The position numbers and the translations under genes were made by a program. Below, piece after piece: positions 1 through 8,735 of a stretch of DNA of 64,000 nt. The stretch lies in assembly GCF_019635465.1 (NCBI RefSeq), contig NZ_JAHBZK010000013.1:62001-126000 (forward strand). The letters are read 5' to 3'. The stretch's first letter is position 1; every line of letters begins with the position of its first letter. Under the pieces are notes generated by a model. That model was not told the origin of the DNA, ran no database searches, and saw only the letters and a list, made by a program, of their open reading frames with translations. The stretch comes from Hydrogenophaga sp. (GTDB lineage Bacteria > Pseudomonadota > Gammaproteobacteria > Burkholderiales > Burkholderiaceae_C).

Positions 1-1
1 C

Positions 2-1999
2 TTCGCCATCTACGTGGCCACCACGGCGCTGTCGCTGCCAGGGGCCACCATCATCACCCTGGCCGGCGGCGCCCTGTTCGGCCTGCTCTGGGGCACGGTG
101 ATCGTCTCCTTCGCCTCCAGCATCGGCGCGACGCTGGCTTTTCTGGTGGCACGCTTCGTGTTGCGCGACAGCGTGCAGGCGCGCTTCGGTCAGCGCCTGA
201 GCGAGATCAACCAGGGTGTCGAGCGCGAGGGCGCGTTCTATCTGTTCACGCTGCGGCTCATCCCGCTGGTGCCGTTCTTCGTGATCAACCTGCTCATGGG
301 GCTGACGGCGATGAAGGCGCGGACCTTCTACCTGGTCAGCCAGCTCGGCATGCTCGCGGGCACCGTGGTGTACGTGAACGCAGGCACGCAGCTCGCGCGC
401 ATCGATTCGCTGAGGGGCATCCTGAGTCCGGCGCTGATCGGCTCATTCGTGCTGCTGGGCGTGTTTCCCTTGCTGGCGCGGCGCGTCGTCGCGGCCGTGC
501 AGCGGCGCCGTGTGTATGCGCCCTGGGCAGGGCAGCGACCCGCGCGCTTCGATCGCAACCTGATCGTCATCGGTGCCGGCGCGGGCGGCCTGGTCACCGC
601 CTACATCGCAGCCGCGGTCAAGGCCAAGGTCACGCTGGTCGAGGCCCACAAGATGGGGGGCGATTGCCTGAACTATGGCTGCGTGCCCAGCAAGGCACTG
701 ATCCGCAGCGCGCGCCTGGCGCACCAGATGCGCCACGCCTCACACGTCGGCCTGGGCGACGTATCGGCCACGGTGAACTTCAAGGCCGTCATGCAGCGCA
801 TCCGTTCGGTGGTGGAGGCCATCGAGCCGCACGACAGCGTTGAGCGCTACACCGGGCTGGGCGTGGAAGTGCAGCAGGGCTACGCGACCTTGGTGAACCC
901 CTGGACGGTGGAGATCGCGCTCAACAATGGGGGCAAGCAGCGGCTGACGGCGCGCAGCATCGTGCTGGCCACCGGCGCCAGTCCCTTCGTGCCACCGTTG
1001 CCCGGTCTGGACGAGGTGGGCTACCTCACCAGCGACACGCTGTGGGACGCGCTGGCCGAGCGCGACACCGTGCCGCAGCGCATGGTGGTGCTGGGTGGCG
1101 GCCCCATTGGCAGCGAACTGGCGCAGGCCTTTGCGCGGCTGGGCGCGCAGGTCACGCAGGTCGAAATGGCGCCACGTATCCTGGCGCGCGAGGACGAAGA
1201 GGTGAGCGCCCTGGCCCGGGCCGCGCTTGAGGCCGATGGCGTGCACGTGCTCACCGGCCACAAGGCCTTGCGCTGCGAGCGCGACGATGCCGGCAAATGG
1301 CTGGTGGTCGAGCACCAGGGGCAGACACAGCGCATCGCCTTTGATGAGCTGATCTGTGCGGTGGGCCGCAGCGCGCGATTGAAGGGCTATGGACTGGAGG
1401 CACTGGGCATCCCCACCAGTCGCGTGATCGACACCAACGACTACCTGCAGACGCTGTACCCGAACATCTACGCCGCAGGCGACGCCGCCGGGCCGTTCCA
1501 GTTCACCCACGTCGCGGCACACCAGGCCTGGTACGCCGCGGTGAACGCGCTGTTCGGCGAATTCAAGCGCTTCAAGGTCGACCACAGCGTGATTCCCTGG
1601 GCCACCTTCGTCGACCCCGAGGTGGCGCGCGTGGGCCTGAACGAGCAGGAGGCCCGCGAACGCGGCATCGCCTTCGAGGTGTCGCGCTATGCGCTCGAAG
1701 AGCTCGACCGCGCCATTGCCGACGGCGAAACGCAGGGTTTCATCAAGGTGCTCACCGTGCCGGGCAAGGACCGCATCCTGGGTGTGACCATCGTCGGTGC
1801 GCACGCGGCCGAGTTGCTGGCCGAGTACGTGCTCGCCATGAAGCACGGCCTGGGGCTCAACCGCGTGCTGGGGACCATCCACACCTACCCCACGATGGCC
1901 GAGGCGAACAAGTACGTGGCGGGCGAATGGAAGCGCGCCCATGCACCGCAAGGCCTGCTGCGCTGGGTGCAGCGGTACCACGACTGGAAGCGGGGTTGA
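2..1999 (+). CDS. TVP38/TMEM64-like membrane domain fused to FAD-dependent disulfide reductase (5' truncated)
   Basis: The frame is open from the first codon of the window, so the true start lies upstream; a GTG at 14 is in the middle of the membrane domain and is not a credible start. The first ~170 residues are hydrophobic and carry the TVP38/DedA-type pattern (LPGATIITLAGGALFG, then RLIPLVPFFVINLLMG). From about residue 185 a pyridine nucleotide-disulfide oxidoreductase begins: FAD-binding GAGAGG, the redox dithiol C222-x4-C227 in GGDCLNYGCVPSK, an NAD-binding GGGPIGSELA, a GDAAG FAD motif and a C-terminal dimerisation domain, as in mercuric reductase and lipoamide dehydrogenase. The order suggests a membrane-anchored cytoplasmic reductase. 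Its substrate is unknown; the metal-binding N-terminal domain of MerA is absent from the visible part. The following gene starts 4 bases after the stop. Confidence 0.88.
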   Translation, partial: FAIYVATTALSLPGATIITLAGGALFGLLWGTVIVSFASSIGATLAFLVARFVLRDSVQARFGQRLSEINQGVEREGAFYLFTLRLIPLVPFFVINLLMGLTAMKARTFYLVSQLGMLAGTVVYVNAGTQLARIDSLRGILSPALIGSFVLLGVFPLLARRVVAAVQRRRVYAPWAGQRPARFDRNLIVIGAGAGGLVTAYIAAAVKAKVTLVEAHKMGGDCLNYGCVPSKALIRSARLAHQMRHASHVGLGDVSATVNFKAVMQRIRSVVEAIEPHDSVERYTGLGVEVQQGYATLVNPWTVEIALNNGGKQRLTARSIVLATGASPFVPPLPGLDEVGYLTSDTLWDALAERDTVPQRMVVLGGGPIGSELAQAFARLGAQVTQVEMAPRILAREDEEVSALARAALEADGVHVLTGHKALRCERDDAGKWLVVEHQGQTQRIAFDELICAVGRSARLKGYGLEALGIPTSRVIDTNDYLQTLYPNIYAAGDAAGPFQFTHVAAHQAWYAAVNALFGEFKRFKVDHSVIPWATFVDPEVARVGLNEQEARERGIAFEVSRYALEELDRAIADGETQGFIKVLTVPGKDRILGVTIVGAHAAELLAEYVLAMKHGLGLNRVLGTIHTYPTMAEANKYVAGEWKRAHAPQGLLRWVQRYHDWKRG

Positions 2000-2003
2000 G
2001 CGC

Positions 2004-2774
2004 GTGAGCGTGGCGCCCAACGCCCTGGCCTTCGTGCGCAGAGTGGCCGGCTGCCTGGTCTGCCTTGCTTTGGCCACGGCACAGGCGCAGGGCGTGCCCG
2101 ACCTGCCCGATCTGCTCGATGCGCAAGGCGCCATCGCCACGCCCTGGCGGGTTGTGGGCTTTCCCAAGTCGCAGCGCGACATCCCGCTGACGCAGTTCAG
2201 CGCCGGCAGCGTGGATGGCGAACGAGGCGTTCGGGTCGAGGCCCAACGCTCGTACGGCACGCTCACGCTGGCCACCGACCTCGCGCCATCGGCGCTTCGC
2301 TGGCGCTGGCGGCTCGACCAACCGCTGCAGGGCGGCGAACGTCCGCCCGACATCCTCAGCAAGGCCGGCGACGATGCCGCGCTCAAGGTCTGCGCCCTGT
2401 TCGATCACCCGCTCGATCGCGTGCCCTTCGTGGAGCGCCAGCTGCTGCGCCTGGCCCGCGCCGTCAGTGGTGAGGCGCTGCCCGCTGCCACGGTCTGCTA
2501 CGTGTGGGACAGCCGCTACGACGCCCTCACCGAGAGCGCCAATCCCTACACCCGGCGCGTGCGCTTCGTGGTGCTGCGCGGAGCGGGCGCGCCATTGCAG
2601 CAATGGGTGGACGAGTCGCGCGATCTGGCGCAGGACTTTCGCCGCCTGTTCGGCGACGAACAAGCGCCCGATGCACCCCTGCCCCGGGTGACGCAGCTGC
2701 TCATCGGCGCCGACGCGGACAACACCGGTGCGCACAGCATCGGCTGGGTGCGCGCGCTGCGCACCGTCCCTTGA
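2004..2774 (+). CDS. DUF3047 family secreted protein
   Basis: A 256-residue protein from a GTG start 4 bases after the preceding stop. I chose this start because the longer frame from 1941 overlaps the upstream gene and lacks a sensible N-terminus, whereas GTG-2004 gives a signal peptide (positive VRR, hydrophobic GCLVCLALATAQAQ). The mature part has the features of DUF3047: an early WRVVGFP, a RWRWRLD segment, KAGDDAALKVCALFD, a VCYVWDSRYD segment and a C-terminal LLIGADADNTGAHSIGWV. Family function is not established. Tight spacing suggests it is co-transcribed with the TVP38/reductase gene, so it may be a periplasmic partner; that is inference only. Confidence 0.75.
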   Translation: MSVAPNALAFVRRVAGCLVCLALATAQAQGVPDLPDLLDAQGAIATPWRVVGFPKSQRDIPLTQFSAGSVDGERGVRVEAQRSYGTLTLATDLAPSALRWRWRLDQPLQGGERPPDILSKAGDDAALKVCALFDHPLDRVPFVERQLLRLARAVSGEALPAATVCYVWDSRYDALTESANPYTRRVRFVVLRGAGAPLQQWVDESRDLAQDFRRLFGDEQAPDAPLPRVTQLLIGADADNTGAHSIGWVRALRTVP

Positions 2775-2824
2775 GCGACCCGGCTCCCGCAGCACCACCG
2801 TTGGCGCACGTACCATTGCGCCCC

Positions 2825-4027
2825 ATGCGAAGTGGCATCACCCGACTTCTGCTGCTGGGCGCGGGACACGCCCATGTGCAGGTTCTGGCCGAACTGGCCA
2901 GGCACCATCCGGCGGACCTGCAGGTCACGCTGCTGAGCCCGCACCCATCGCAGACCTACAGCGGCATGGTGCCCGGCCTGGTGGCGGGCCGCTACAGCGT
3001 CGACGAGGTCCAGATACCACTGGCCCCGCTGCTGCAGGCAGCGCACACACGCTGGGTGGCCGGCCGCTGTGTGGGCATCGACAGCGCCAACACCCAGGTC
3101 CACTGGCAAGGCCCCGACGACGACACGGTGCACGCGCTGCCCTACGACCTGCTGTCCATCGACACCGGCGCGGTGCTCGATCGTGAGCGACTCGATGCCG
3201 AGCTGCCCGGTGCGCGCGAACACACCCTGCCCCTGCGTCCGATCGATGCCTTTGTGGGCTTGTGGCCCGAGGTGGTCGAGCTGGCGCAGCAGCGCCCGTT
3301 GTCGGTGGCGGTGATCGGTGCGGGCGCGGCCGGCATCGAGACGGTGTTTGCCGCCGCCCAGCGCTTGCGCGCCGACGGTGTGCCGGGCTCGACCTTCACC
3401 CTGGTGACCGGTGGCCCCGAACCCGGCCCCGGCTACATACCTGGCGTGCGCGCACGCATTCAACGCCGCTTGCGGCGCGAGGGCATCCATGTGCTGCGCG
3501 AGGCCTGCACCCGCATCGACGACACGGGTGTGCACCTGGCCAACGGGGCGGTGCTGCGGTGCGATGTGCCCCTGCTGGCGATTGGCACCCACGCACCCAC
3601 CTGGCTGCGCGGCAGCGGGCTTGCCCTTGACGACGCTGGACACGTATTGGTCAACCGCTTTCAGCAAAGCACCAGCCACGCCAATGTGTTCGCGGTCGGC
3701 GACGTGTCCACCCGCGATGACCACCCGCACCCGCGCAGCGGCGTCTATGCGGTGCGGGCGGGTCCGCCGCTGGCGCACAACCTGCTCGCTGCGCTCGAGG
3801 GCCGCCCGCTCAAGCCGCATTGGCCGCCGGGCTACACGCTCAACCTGCTGTCGTGCGGCACGGGCTTTGCCATCGCGAGTTGGGGCCCTTTGCACGCGCA
3901 GGGCGCCTGGGTCTGGCGCTGGAAGGACCGCATCGATCGCGCCTTCATGGCCCGGTACTGTGGCGTCCATGCCAACAACGCCGGGCCCCGGGTGCCCCAT
4001 CCGGAGGATGAGCGGCGCGCGCGCTGA
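2825..4027 (+). CDS. NDH-2-like FAD/NAD(P) oxidoreductase of the SelD-associated family
   Basis: A 400-residue flavoprotein starting at ATG 2825. It has an N-terminal dinucleotide fold (LLLGAGHAHVQVL, residues ~8-20), the segment TYSGMVPGLVAGRYS, a second nucleotide fold (VIGAGAAGIETVFAA, ~residue 165) and a late FAD contact (VFAVGDVSTRDDHPHPRSGVYAVRAGPPLAHNL, mid C-terminal half). These match the family that in other bacteria is fused to the N-terminus of selenide,water dikinase (TIGR03169). Here it is a free-standing gene, and selD lies 1.6 kb away on the other strand, which supports a role linked to selenium metabolism. The electron acceptor and substrate are not known. Longer upstream frames are shadows of the DUF3047 gene. 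Confidence 0.8.
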   Translation: MRSGITRLLLLGAGHAHVQVLAELARHHPADLQVTLLSPHPSQTYSGMVPGLVAGRYSVDEVQIPLAPLLQAAHTRWVAGRCVGIDSANTQVHWQGPDDDTVHALPYDLLSIDTGAVLDRERLDAELPGAREHTLPLRPIDAFVGLWPEVVELAQQRPLSVAVIGAGAAGIETVFAAAQRLRADGVPGSTFTLVTGGPEPGPGYIPGVRARIQRRLRREGIHVLREACTRIDDTGVHLANGAVLRCDVPLLAIGTHAPTWLRGSGLALDDAGHVLVNRFQQSTSHANVFAVGDVSTRDDHPHPRSGVYAVRAGPPLAHNLLAALEGRPLKPHWPPGYTLNLLSCGTGFAIASWGPLHAQGAWVWRWKDRIDRAFMARYCGVHANNAGPRVPHPEDERRAR

Positions 4028-4096
4028 CCTGTTGCGCGGCACATGCCGCTAGACTGGCATGCCCGTACCCGTACCAAGGCTGTGTGAGCAGCCACG

Positions 4097-4921
4097 ATGC
4101 CCATGACCGCCTTGTACCTACGCCGCCGCCCCCTTCTGGCCACCCTTGTCACCGTGACAGCGCTTTGCGCCACGCATGCGCTGGCGCAAGGCAGCCCCTA
4201 CGGCAGTAACAACCTTCACCCCTGGCAGGTGCCACCACCGCGCCTGTCGGCCGAGGCCTACTTCACCAACCTCAAGGACGGTGACCGCATCGAGACGCCC
4301 TACGTGCTCAAGTTCGGGCTCTCGGGCGGCTGGGGGCTGGCGCCGATCGCGCAAGCGGGCCATGGCAAGAGCGGCCATCACCACTTGCTGGTCAACCGCG
4401 ACCTGCCGCTGAATTTCAAGCAGGCCCTGCCCTTCAACGACCAGTACATCCACTTCGGCAAGGGTCAGATGGAGACGGTGCTGACGCTGGCACCGGGCGA
4501 ATACAAGCTGCGCATGCTGCTGGCCGACCAGCAACACCTGCCGCACTTCGTCTACAGCAAGCCCACGCGCATCGTGGTCACGCGCAAGAACGACACCGAC
4601 CCCAAGACGCTGCAGAAAAAGGGCCTGGAGATCGAGCTGGACAAAACCTCCGCGCGCCCACCACTGCGCGTGGGTTTTCATGCCTCCTTGCTCAACGTGG
4701 CGCAAATGGCGCAGCGCATTCCCGAGTCCGGGCATTTCCGCGTCACCATCACGCCCGAGAGCGGCGCAGCGCCCGCGGTCATGGATTTCGTCGATGGCGA
4801 GACCGAGGTCTGGCTGTCACCCCCCGCGGGCCGCTACGGGGTGAAGCTGGAGATGCTCGACAACCTCGCGCCCGAGCGCCCGCTGGCCGAGGCGGTGAGC
4901 GCGCGCTTCGAGGTGCGCTGA
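4097..4921 (+). CDS. DUF4399 domain secreted protein
   Basis: A 274-residue exported protein. Residues 1-31 are a signal peptide (RRRPLLATLVTVTALCATHALAQ). The body has the DUF4399 pattern: AYFTNLKDGDRIETPYVLKFGLSG, then the His-rich GHGKSGHHHLLVN near residue 95, followed by PFNDQYIHFGKGQMETVLTLAPG and LLADQQHLPH. The histidine cluster hints at metal binding, but no function has been fixed for the family. A duplicated Ig-like C-terminal half (EAVSARFEVR end) is possible. It sits alone, 69 bases after the flavoprotein gene and convergent with the haloacid dehalogenase gene (20 bases between stops). Confidence 0.78.
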   Translation: MPMTALYLRRRPLLATLVTVTALCATHALAQGSPYGSNNLHPWQVPPPRLSAEAYFTNLKDGDRIETPYVLKFGLSGGWGLAPIAQAGHGKSGHHHLLVNRDLPLNFKQALPFNDQYIHFGKGQMETVLTLAPGEYKLRMLLADQQHLPHFVYSKPTRIVVTRKNDTDPKTLQKKGLEIELDKTSARPPLRVGFHASLLNVAQMAQRIPESGHFRVTITPESGAAPAVMDFVDGETEVWLSPPAGRYGVKLEMLDNLAPERPLAEAVSARFEVR

Positions 4922-4940
4922 TCCGCCTGACTGCGCGGCT

Positions 4941-5636
4941 TCAGCAGCCGAGCTGATCGGCCAGGTGCTGCAGGTCGCGCGCGTGCCAGGTGTTGGCCGC
5001 ATCGGGCGACACATCCTTGGGATGCGCCTGGCCGAATTCGAACGGCCGCTCGATGTAGGCCGTGGCCAGACCGCAGGCGCGTGCGGCGGCCAGGTCGTCC
5101 TGATGGGCGGCCACCAGCATGACCTCGCCCGGCGTCACGTCGAACACCTCGGCGACGCCCAGGTAGGTGCGCGGGTCGGGCTTGTAGGCACGAAACACCT
5201 CGGCCGACAAAACGCAGTCCCAGGGCAGGCCGGCGCGCTTGGCCATGTTGGTGAGCAGGCCGATGTTGCCGTTGGACAGCGAGCTGATGGTGAAGCGCTG
5301 CTTGAGCCGCGTGAGCCCGGCCACGCTGTCGGGCCAGGCGTCCAGGCGGTGCCACACGCGGTTGAGGTGCGCGCGCTCGACCTCGCTCAGGTGCTCCAGG
5401 CCGAAGCGCGGCAGGATCTGATCGAGGATCATGCGGTGCAGGTCGTCGATGCGCGTCCAGCCGAGTTCGCCGCTGCGCACGCGCTGCATGGCGGGCTGGT
5501 AGCCGCCGCGCCAGGCCAGCGCAAAGGCGTCGGCATCGACCTGCGGGTACAAGGCAGACACCTCGCGCACGATGCTGCCGTGCCAGTCGACCACGGTGCC
5601 GAAGATGTCGAAGATGAGGATGGATACCTGGGTCAT
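4941..5636 (-). CDS. Haloacid dehalogenase, type II (L-2-haloacid dehalogenase family)
   Basis: A 231-residue HAD hydrolase. The nucleophile is Asp10 in ILIFDIFGTVVDW; later family motifs are SSLSNGN (motif II serine), YKPDPRTY (motif III lysine) and VAAHQDDLAAARACGL (motif IV). The DIFGT variant and an intermediate helical cap are those of type II haloacid dehalogenases, which hydrolyse L-2-haloalkanoates to D-2-hydroxyacids. Many members act on unknown cellular substrates, so the family call is firmer than the activity. The start at 5636 lies 8 bases after the selD stop, so the two are probably translated from one message. Confidence 0.82.
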   Translation of the reverse strand: MTQVSILIFDIFGTVVDWHGSIVREVSALYPQVDADAFALAWRGGYQPAMQRVRSGELGWTRIDDLHRMILDQILPRFGLEHLSEVERAHLNRVWHRLDAWPDSVAGLTRLKQRFTISSLSNGNIGLLTNMAKRAGLPWDCVLSAEVFRAYKPDPRTYLGVAEVFDVTPGEVMLVAAHQDDLAAARACGLATAYIERPFEFGQAHPKDVSPDAANTWHARDLQHLADQLGC

Positions 5637-5644
5637 GGTCTGCC

Positions 5645-6718
5645 TCAAGCGACGTGCAGGTGAATGCCGTCGGCCGCCGGCCCGACGACCGTGCCGATCT
5701 CGACCGCATCGGCAAAACCGTGCCGCGCGAAGGTTTCGAGCACCTGCGCTACCGTGTCCTCGCTGCAGGACACCAGCAGGCCGCCACTGGTCTGCGGGTC
5801 ACTGAGCAGGGCCTGATCGGACGCCTGCAGCGCGGCGTCCATGCGCACCTGGTGGCCATAGGCGGCCCAGTTGCGCCCCGATGCGCCGGTCACCACACCA
5901 GCGGCCGCCAGCTCGCGCACGCCAGCCAGCAAGGGCACTCTGGACCAGTCAAGCCGCACCTGCACGCCCGCGCCGCGCGCCATCTCCAGCGCGTGGCCGG
6001 CGAGGCCGAAGCCGGTGACGTCGGTCAGCGCGTGCACGCCAGGCAGCGCCGCCAGATCGGGGCCCGGTGTGTTCAGGCGCGTGGTGGTGGCGATCATCTG
6101 CGCATAACCCTCGGGGTCCAGGCGCTCCTTCTTGAGCGCCGCCGACAGCACGCCCACGCCGAGCGGCTTGCCCAGCACGAGACGGTCCCCGACCTTCGCG
6201 TCGGCGTTGCGCTTGACGCGATCGGGATGCACCAGGCCCATGGCCACGAGACCATATATCGGCTCCACCGAGTCGATGGTGTGTCCGCCCGCCACCGGAA
6301 TGCCCGCTGCCCGGCACACGGCCTGCCCCCCCTCGAGGATGCGGCCGATAGTCTGTGGGCTGAGCACGTTGACGGGCATGCCCACGATGGCCAGCGCCAT
6401 GATGGGCGTGCCGCCCATGGCGTAGACGTCGCTGATGGCGTTGGTGGCGGCGATGCGGCCGAACTCGAACGGGTCATCGACGATGGGCATGAAGAAGTCG
6501 GTCGTCGCGATCAGCGCCTGCTCATCGTTGAGGCGGTAGACCGCGGCGTCGTCCGAGGTCTCGATGCCGACCATGAGGGCCTCGGGAATCGGCATGGCCG
6601 CGGTGCCCTTGAGGATCTCGCTGAGCACGCCCGGGGCGATCTTGCAGCCGCAGCCGCCGCCGTGCGACAGGCTGGTCAGGCGCGGCTGGGTGGCCGCGGT
6701 CGGGGTGGGCGCGTTCAT
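5645..6718 (-). CDS. selD: Selenide, water dikinase (selenophosphate synthase)
   Basis: A 357-residue protein that makes selenophosphate from selenide and ATP, the selenium donor for selenocysteine and 2-selenouridine. The start at 6718 is chosen for its GGAGA ribosome site and for the family-like N-terminus. The catalytic pair is in GGGCGCKI: Cys23 and Lys26, equivalent to E. coli Cys17 and Lys20, so this is the cysteine form and not a selenoprotein. Downstream are the ATP-binding blocks (DDAAVYRLND, TTDFFMPIVDDPFEFGRIAATNAISDVYAMGG) and the C-terminal LLSDPQTSGGLLVSC. No selA, selB or mnmH is visible in the window. It is followed 8 bases later by the dehalogenase gene. Confidence 0.96.
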   Translation of the reverse strand: MNAPTPTAATQPRLTSLSHGGGCGCKIAPGVLSEILKGTAAMPIPEALMVGIETSDDAAVYRLNDEQALIATTDFFMPIVDDPFEFGRIAATNAISDVYAMGGTPIMALAIVGMPVNVLSPQTIGRILEGGQAVCRAAGIPVAGGHTIDSVEPIYGLVAMGLVHPDRVKRNADAKVGDRLVLGKPLGVGVLSAALKKERLDPEGYAQMIATTTRLNTPGPDLAALPGVHALTDVTGFGLAGHALEMARGAGVQVRLDWSRVPLLAGVRELAAAGVVTGASGRNWAAYGHQVRMDAALQASDQALLSDPQTSGGLLVSCSEDTVAQVLETFARHGFADAVEIGTVVGPAADGIHLHVA

Positions 6719-6812
6719 CTGGGGTCTCCTCTGGCAGAACAGGCCGCATTGTGCGAGCAGCCGCGCGAACCCGCACGCGCGGGGCTTACACACCCAAAGG
6801 CCAGACCCAGGT

Positions 6813-7937
6813 TCAGCGCGGCTGCAGCCGGATGAGCTGGCCGTCGCTGGCGTCGGTCAGCAGGTACAGCAGCCCGTCCGGGCCCTCGCGCACATCACGG
6901 ATGCGCTGGCCCAGATCGGTGAGCAGCTTCTCCTCGCGCACCACCCGCTCACCGTCGAGTTGCATGCGCACCAGGTAGCGGAACTTGAGCGAGCCGGTGA
7001 ACAGGCTCCCCTGCCAGTCGGCGCCGTAGCGGTCGCTGCGCAGCCAGGCCAGACCCGAGGGCGCGATCGATGGCACCCAGTACTGGACCGGTTGCGCCAT
7101 GCCGTCCTTGCGCGTGATGCCGTCGCCGATGCGCCCGCCACCATAGTTTTCGCCGTAGGTGATGACCGGCCAGCCATGGTTCACCCCGGCCCGCGGGTGG
7201 TTGAGCTCGTCGCCGCCCTGCGGCCCGTGCTCGATCGTCCACAGGGTGCCATCGGGGCCGAGGGCTGCCCCCTGCACGTTGCGGTGTCCATAGCTCCAGA
7301 TCTCCGGCAGAGCCCCGGCGCGAGCGACAAAGGGGTTGTCGCTTGGTGCCGTGCCGTCGGCGCGCACCCGCACCACCTTGCCCAGGTGGTTGTCCAGGGT
7401 CTGCGCGTCCTGCATGCGGCTGTAGCGGTCGCCCAGGGTGAGGAAGAAGTTGCCATCGCCGGCCTGCACGATGCGGCAGCCAAAGTGCAATCGGCTCGCC
7501 ACCTTGGGCTTCTGGCTGAACACCACCCGCACGCCCTCCAGCCGTGTTCGATCGTCCGACAGCCGCGCGCTGGCCATGGCCGTTGAATTGCCGCCCAGGC
7601 CGGGTTCGCTGAAGCACAGGTGGACCCGCCGGTTGTTGGCAAAGTCCCGGTCGGCGACCACATCGAGCAGGCCCCCCTGGCCCACCGCGTCAACGTCCGG
7701 CACACCGGCAACCGGTGGTCCCAGGCGGCCATCGGCCTCGACCACCCGCAGCCGCCCGGGGCGCTCGCTCACCAGCATGCGGCCCTCGCCGATGAAAGCC
7801 AGGCCCCAGGGGTTCTGCAAGCCGCTGGCCAGCACCTGCGGCTCGATCCGCGGTGCCTGTGCCCAGGCCACCGCCCCTTGCACAAGCACCAGCGCGGCGA
7901 AAGACAGGGAACGGGAGATCGCGTGCGTTGGGGTCAT
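6813..7937 (-). CDS. PQQ-dependent aldose-sugar dehydrogenase-like protein
   Basis: A 374-residue periplasmic protein with a signal peptide ending near AWAQA (residues ~1-27). The body is a six-bladed glucose/sorbosone dehydrogenase-type propeller: LASGLQNPWGLAFIGEGRMLVSERPGRLRVV at the start, then SRLHFGCRIV, LGDRYSRMQDAQTLDNHLGKVVR, EIWSYGHRNVQGAALGPDGTLWTIEHGPQGGDELN and PSIAPSGLAWLRSDRYG. These are typical of soluble quinoprotein aldose dehydrogenases such as E. coli YliI. The His of the HFG segment and of YGHRNVQG are plausible active-site and PQQ contacts by comparison with the family. Whether the host makes PQQ cannot be seen here. Start 7937 (ATG) avoids an N-terminal stretch that spoils the signal peptide. 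Confidence 0.87.
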   Translation of the reverse strand: MTPTHAISRSLSFAALVLVQGAVAWAQAPRIEPQVLASGLQNPWGLAFIGEGRMLVSERPGRLRVVEADGRLGPPVAGVPDVDAVGQGGLLDVVADRDFANNRRVHLCFSEPGLGGNSTAMASARLSDDRTRLEGVRVVFSQKPKVASRLHFGCRIVQAGDGNFFLTLGDRYSRMQDAQTLDNHLGKVVRVRADGTAPSDNPFVARAGALPEIWSYGHRNVQGAALGPDGTLWTIEHGPQGGDELNHPRAGVNHGWPVITYGENYGGGRIGDGITRKDGMAQPVQYWVPSIAPSGLAWLRSDRYGADWQGSLFTGSLKFRYLVRMQLDGERVVREEKLLTDLGQRIRDVREGPDGLLYLLTDASDGQLIRLQPR

Positions 7938-8006
7938 GGTGGGCTCGAGTGCAGGGTGGCCATGGCGGGTGTGAATGCGCACCACCGCCGCCAGTTCCCT
8001 CACCCG

Positions 8007-8591
8007 TCACCCAAACGGACGAACACCGATCAGGAAGCCATGCGCCCAGAAGGCGAAGACGGCGTACAGCACGAGGCCGCCCACCACGGCGATCGCATCG
8101 TTGGACGCCCTGGGTGACGCCGCACGGACCGATCGACCCAGGCCGGCGGCCTCACGGCGTTTGATCGAAATGCGGTCGGCCACCGCCCACACCAGAAAGC
8201 CGCCAAACAGCAGCACATCGGCCAGGGTGCCGTTGGCGAGCAGATGCGCCAGCGCCCACAGCTTGGTCGCCACCAGCATGGGGTGTCTGGTGGCCCGTTG
8301 AATGCGCCCGGGCAGGTAGGCCGCCAGCAGCAGCACGAACACAGGCAGCATCAGGGTGGCGGCTACATGGCGCATGGCCGCCGGCGGCGTCCACAGCAGC
8401 ACGGGGTCCTGACGTGCGGCGCTGTAGCCGGCGACGATCAAGCCGAACCCGGCCAGTGCCACCAGGGTGTACAGCCCTTTCCAGGCGCCCTCCCCCAGGC
8501 GCTGGGCCAGCGCGTCCCGCCCGCGGGGCGCCATGATCGACACCGAGTGAATGCCCAGAAACAGCAGCAAACCGAGGATGAGGAGTTGCAT
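8007..8591 (-). CDS. NnrU family integral membrane protein
   Basis: A 194-residue polytopic protein with about five to six hydrophobic segments starting at the N-terminus (LLILGLLLFLGIHSVSIM). The pattern RDALAQRLGEGAWKGLYTLVALAGFGLIVAGY, followed by RATRHPMLVATKLWALAHLLANG, matches NnrU, a membrane protein first linked to nitrite and nitric oxide reduction and later found widely without denitrification genes. No denitrification gene occurs in this window, so a role in nitrogen oxide metabolism is unsupported here. It is the first gene of a minus-strand series (nnrU-like, sugar dehydrogenase, selD, dehalogenase) and diverges from the MarR gene. Confidence 0.8.
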   Translation of the reverse strand: MQLLILGLLLFLGIHSVSIMAPRGRDALAQRLGEGAWKGLYTLVALAGFGLIVAGYSAARQDPVLLWTPPAAMRHVAATLMLPVFVLLLAAYLPGRIQRATRHPMLVATKLWALAHLLANGTLADVLLFGGFLVWAVADRISIKRREAAGLGRSVRAASPRASNDAIAVVGGLVLYAVFAFWAHGFLIGVRPFG

Positions 8592-8708
8592 GGTGGTCGG
8601 ATGAAAAGCCTGCCCGCGTGGCGGGCGTGGCGATGCCCGGACTCTATCCGGACCCCGTGCCCGTGTGCGAACGGGTTGATATTCAGCATTTAAATAACAT
8701 GGTATATA

Positions 8709-8728
8709 TCACTGCATTGAATCAGTGA
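8709..8728. promoter_or_regulatory. Perfect inverted repeat, candidate MarR operator
   Basis: TCACTG at 8709-8714 and CAGTGA at 8723-8728 form a perfect 6-bp inverted repeat with an 8-base spacer. It lies just before the MarR start codon and covers the likely ribosome site, the usual place for autorepression. The stretch before it (about 8680-8710) is the most AT-rich of the surroundings and should hold the divergent promoters. Binding is inferred from position. Confidence 0.45.
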
Positions 8729-8735
8729 GATGCTT

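Noticed and set aside
740-2386. 548-codon antisense frame over the TVP38/reductase and DUF3047 genes
   Set aside because: High-GC shadow; the plus-strand frames carry clear domains.
6640-6720. SelD as a selenoprotein (in-frame TGA)
   Set aside because: The catalytic position is a normal TGC cysteine codon; no in-frame TGA.
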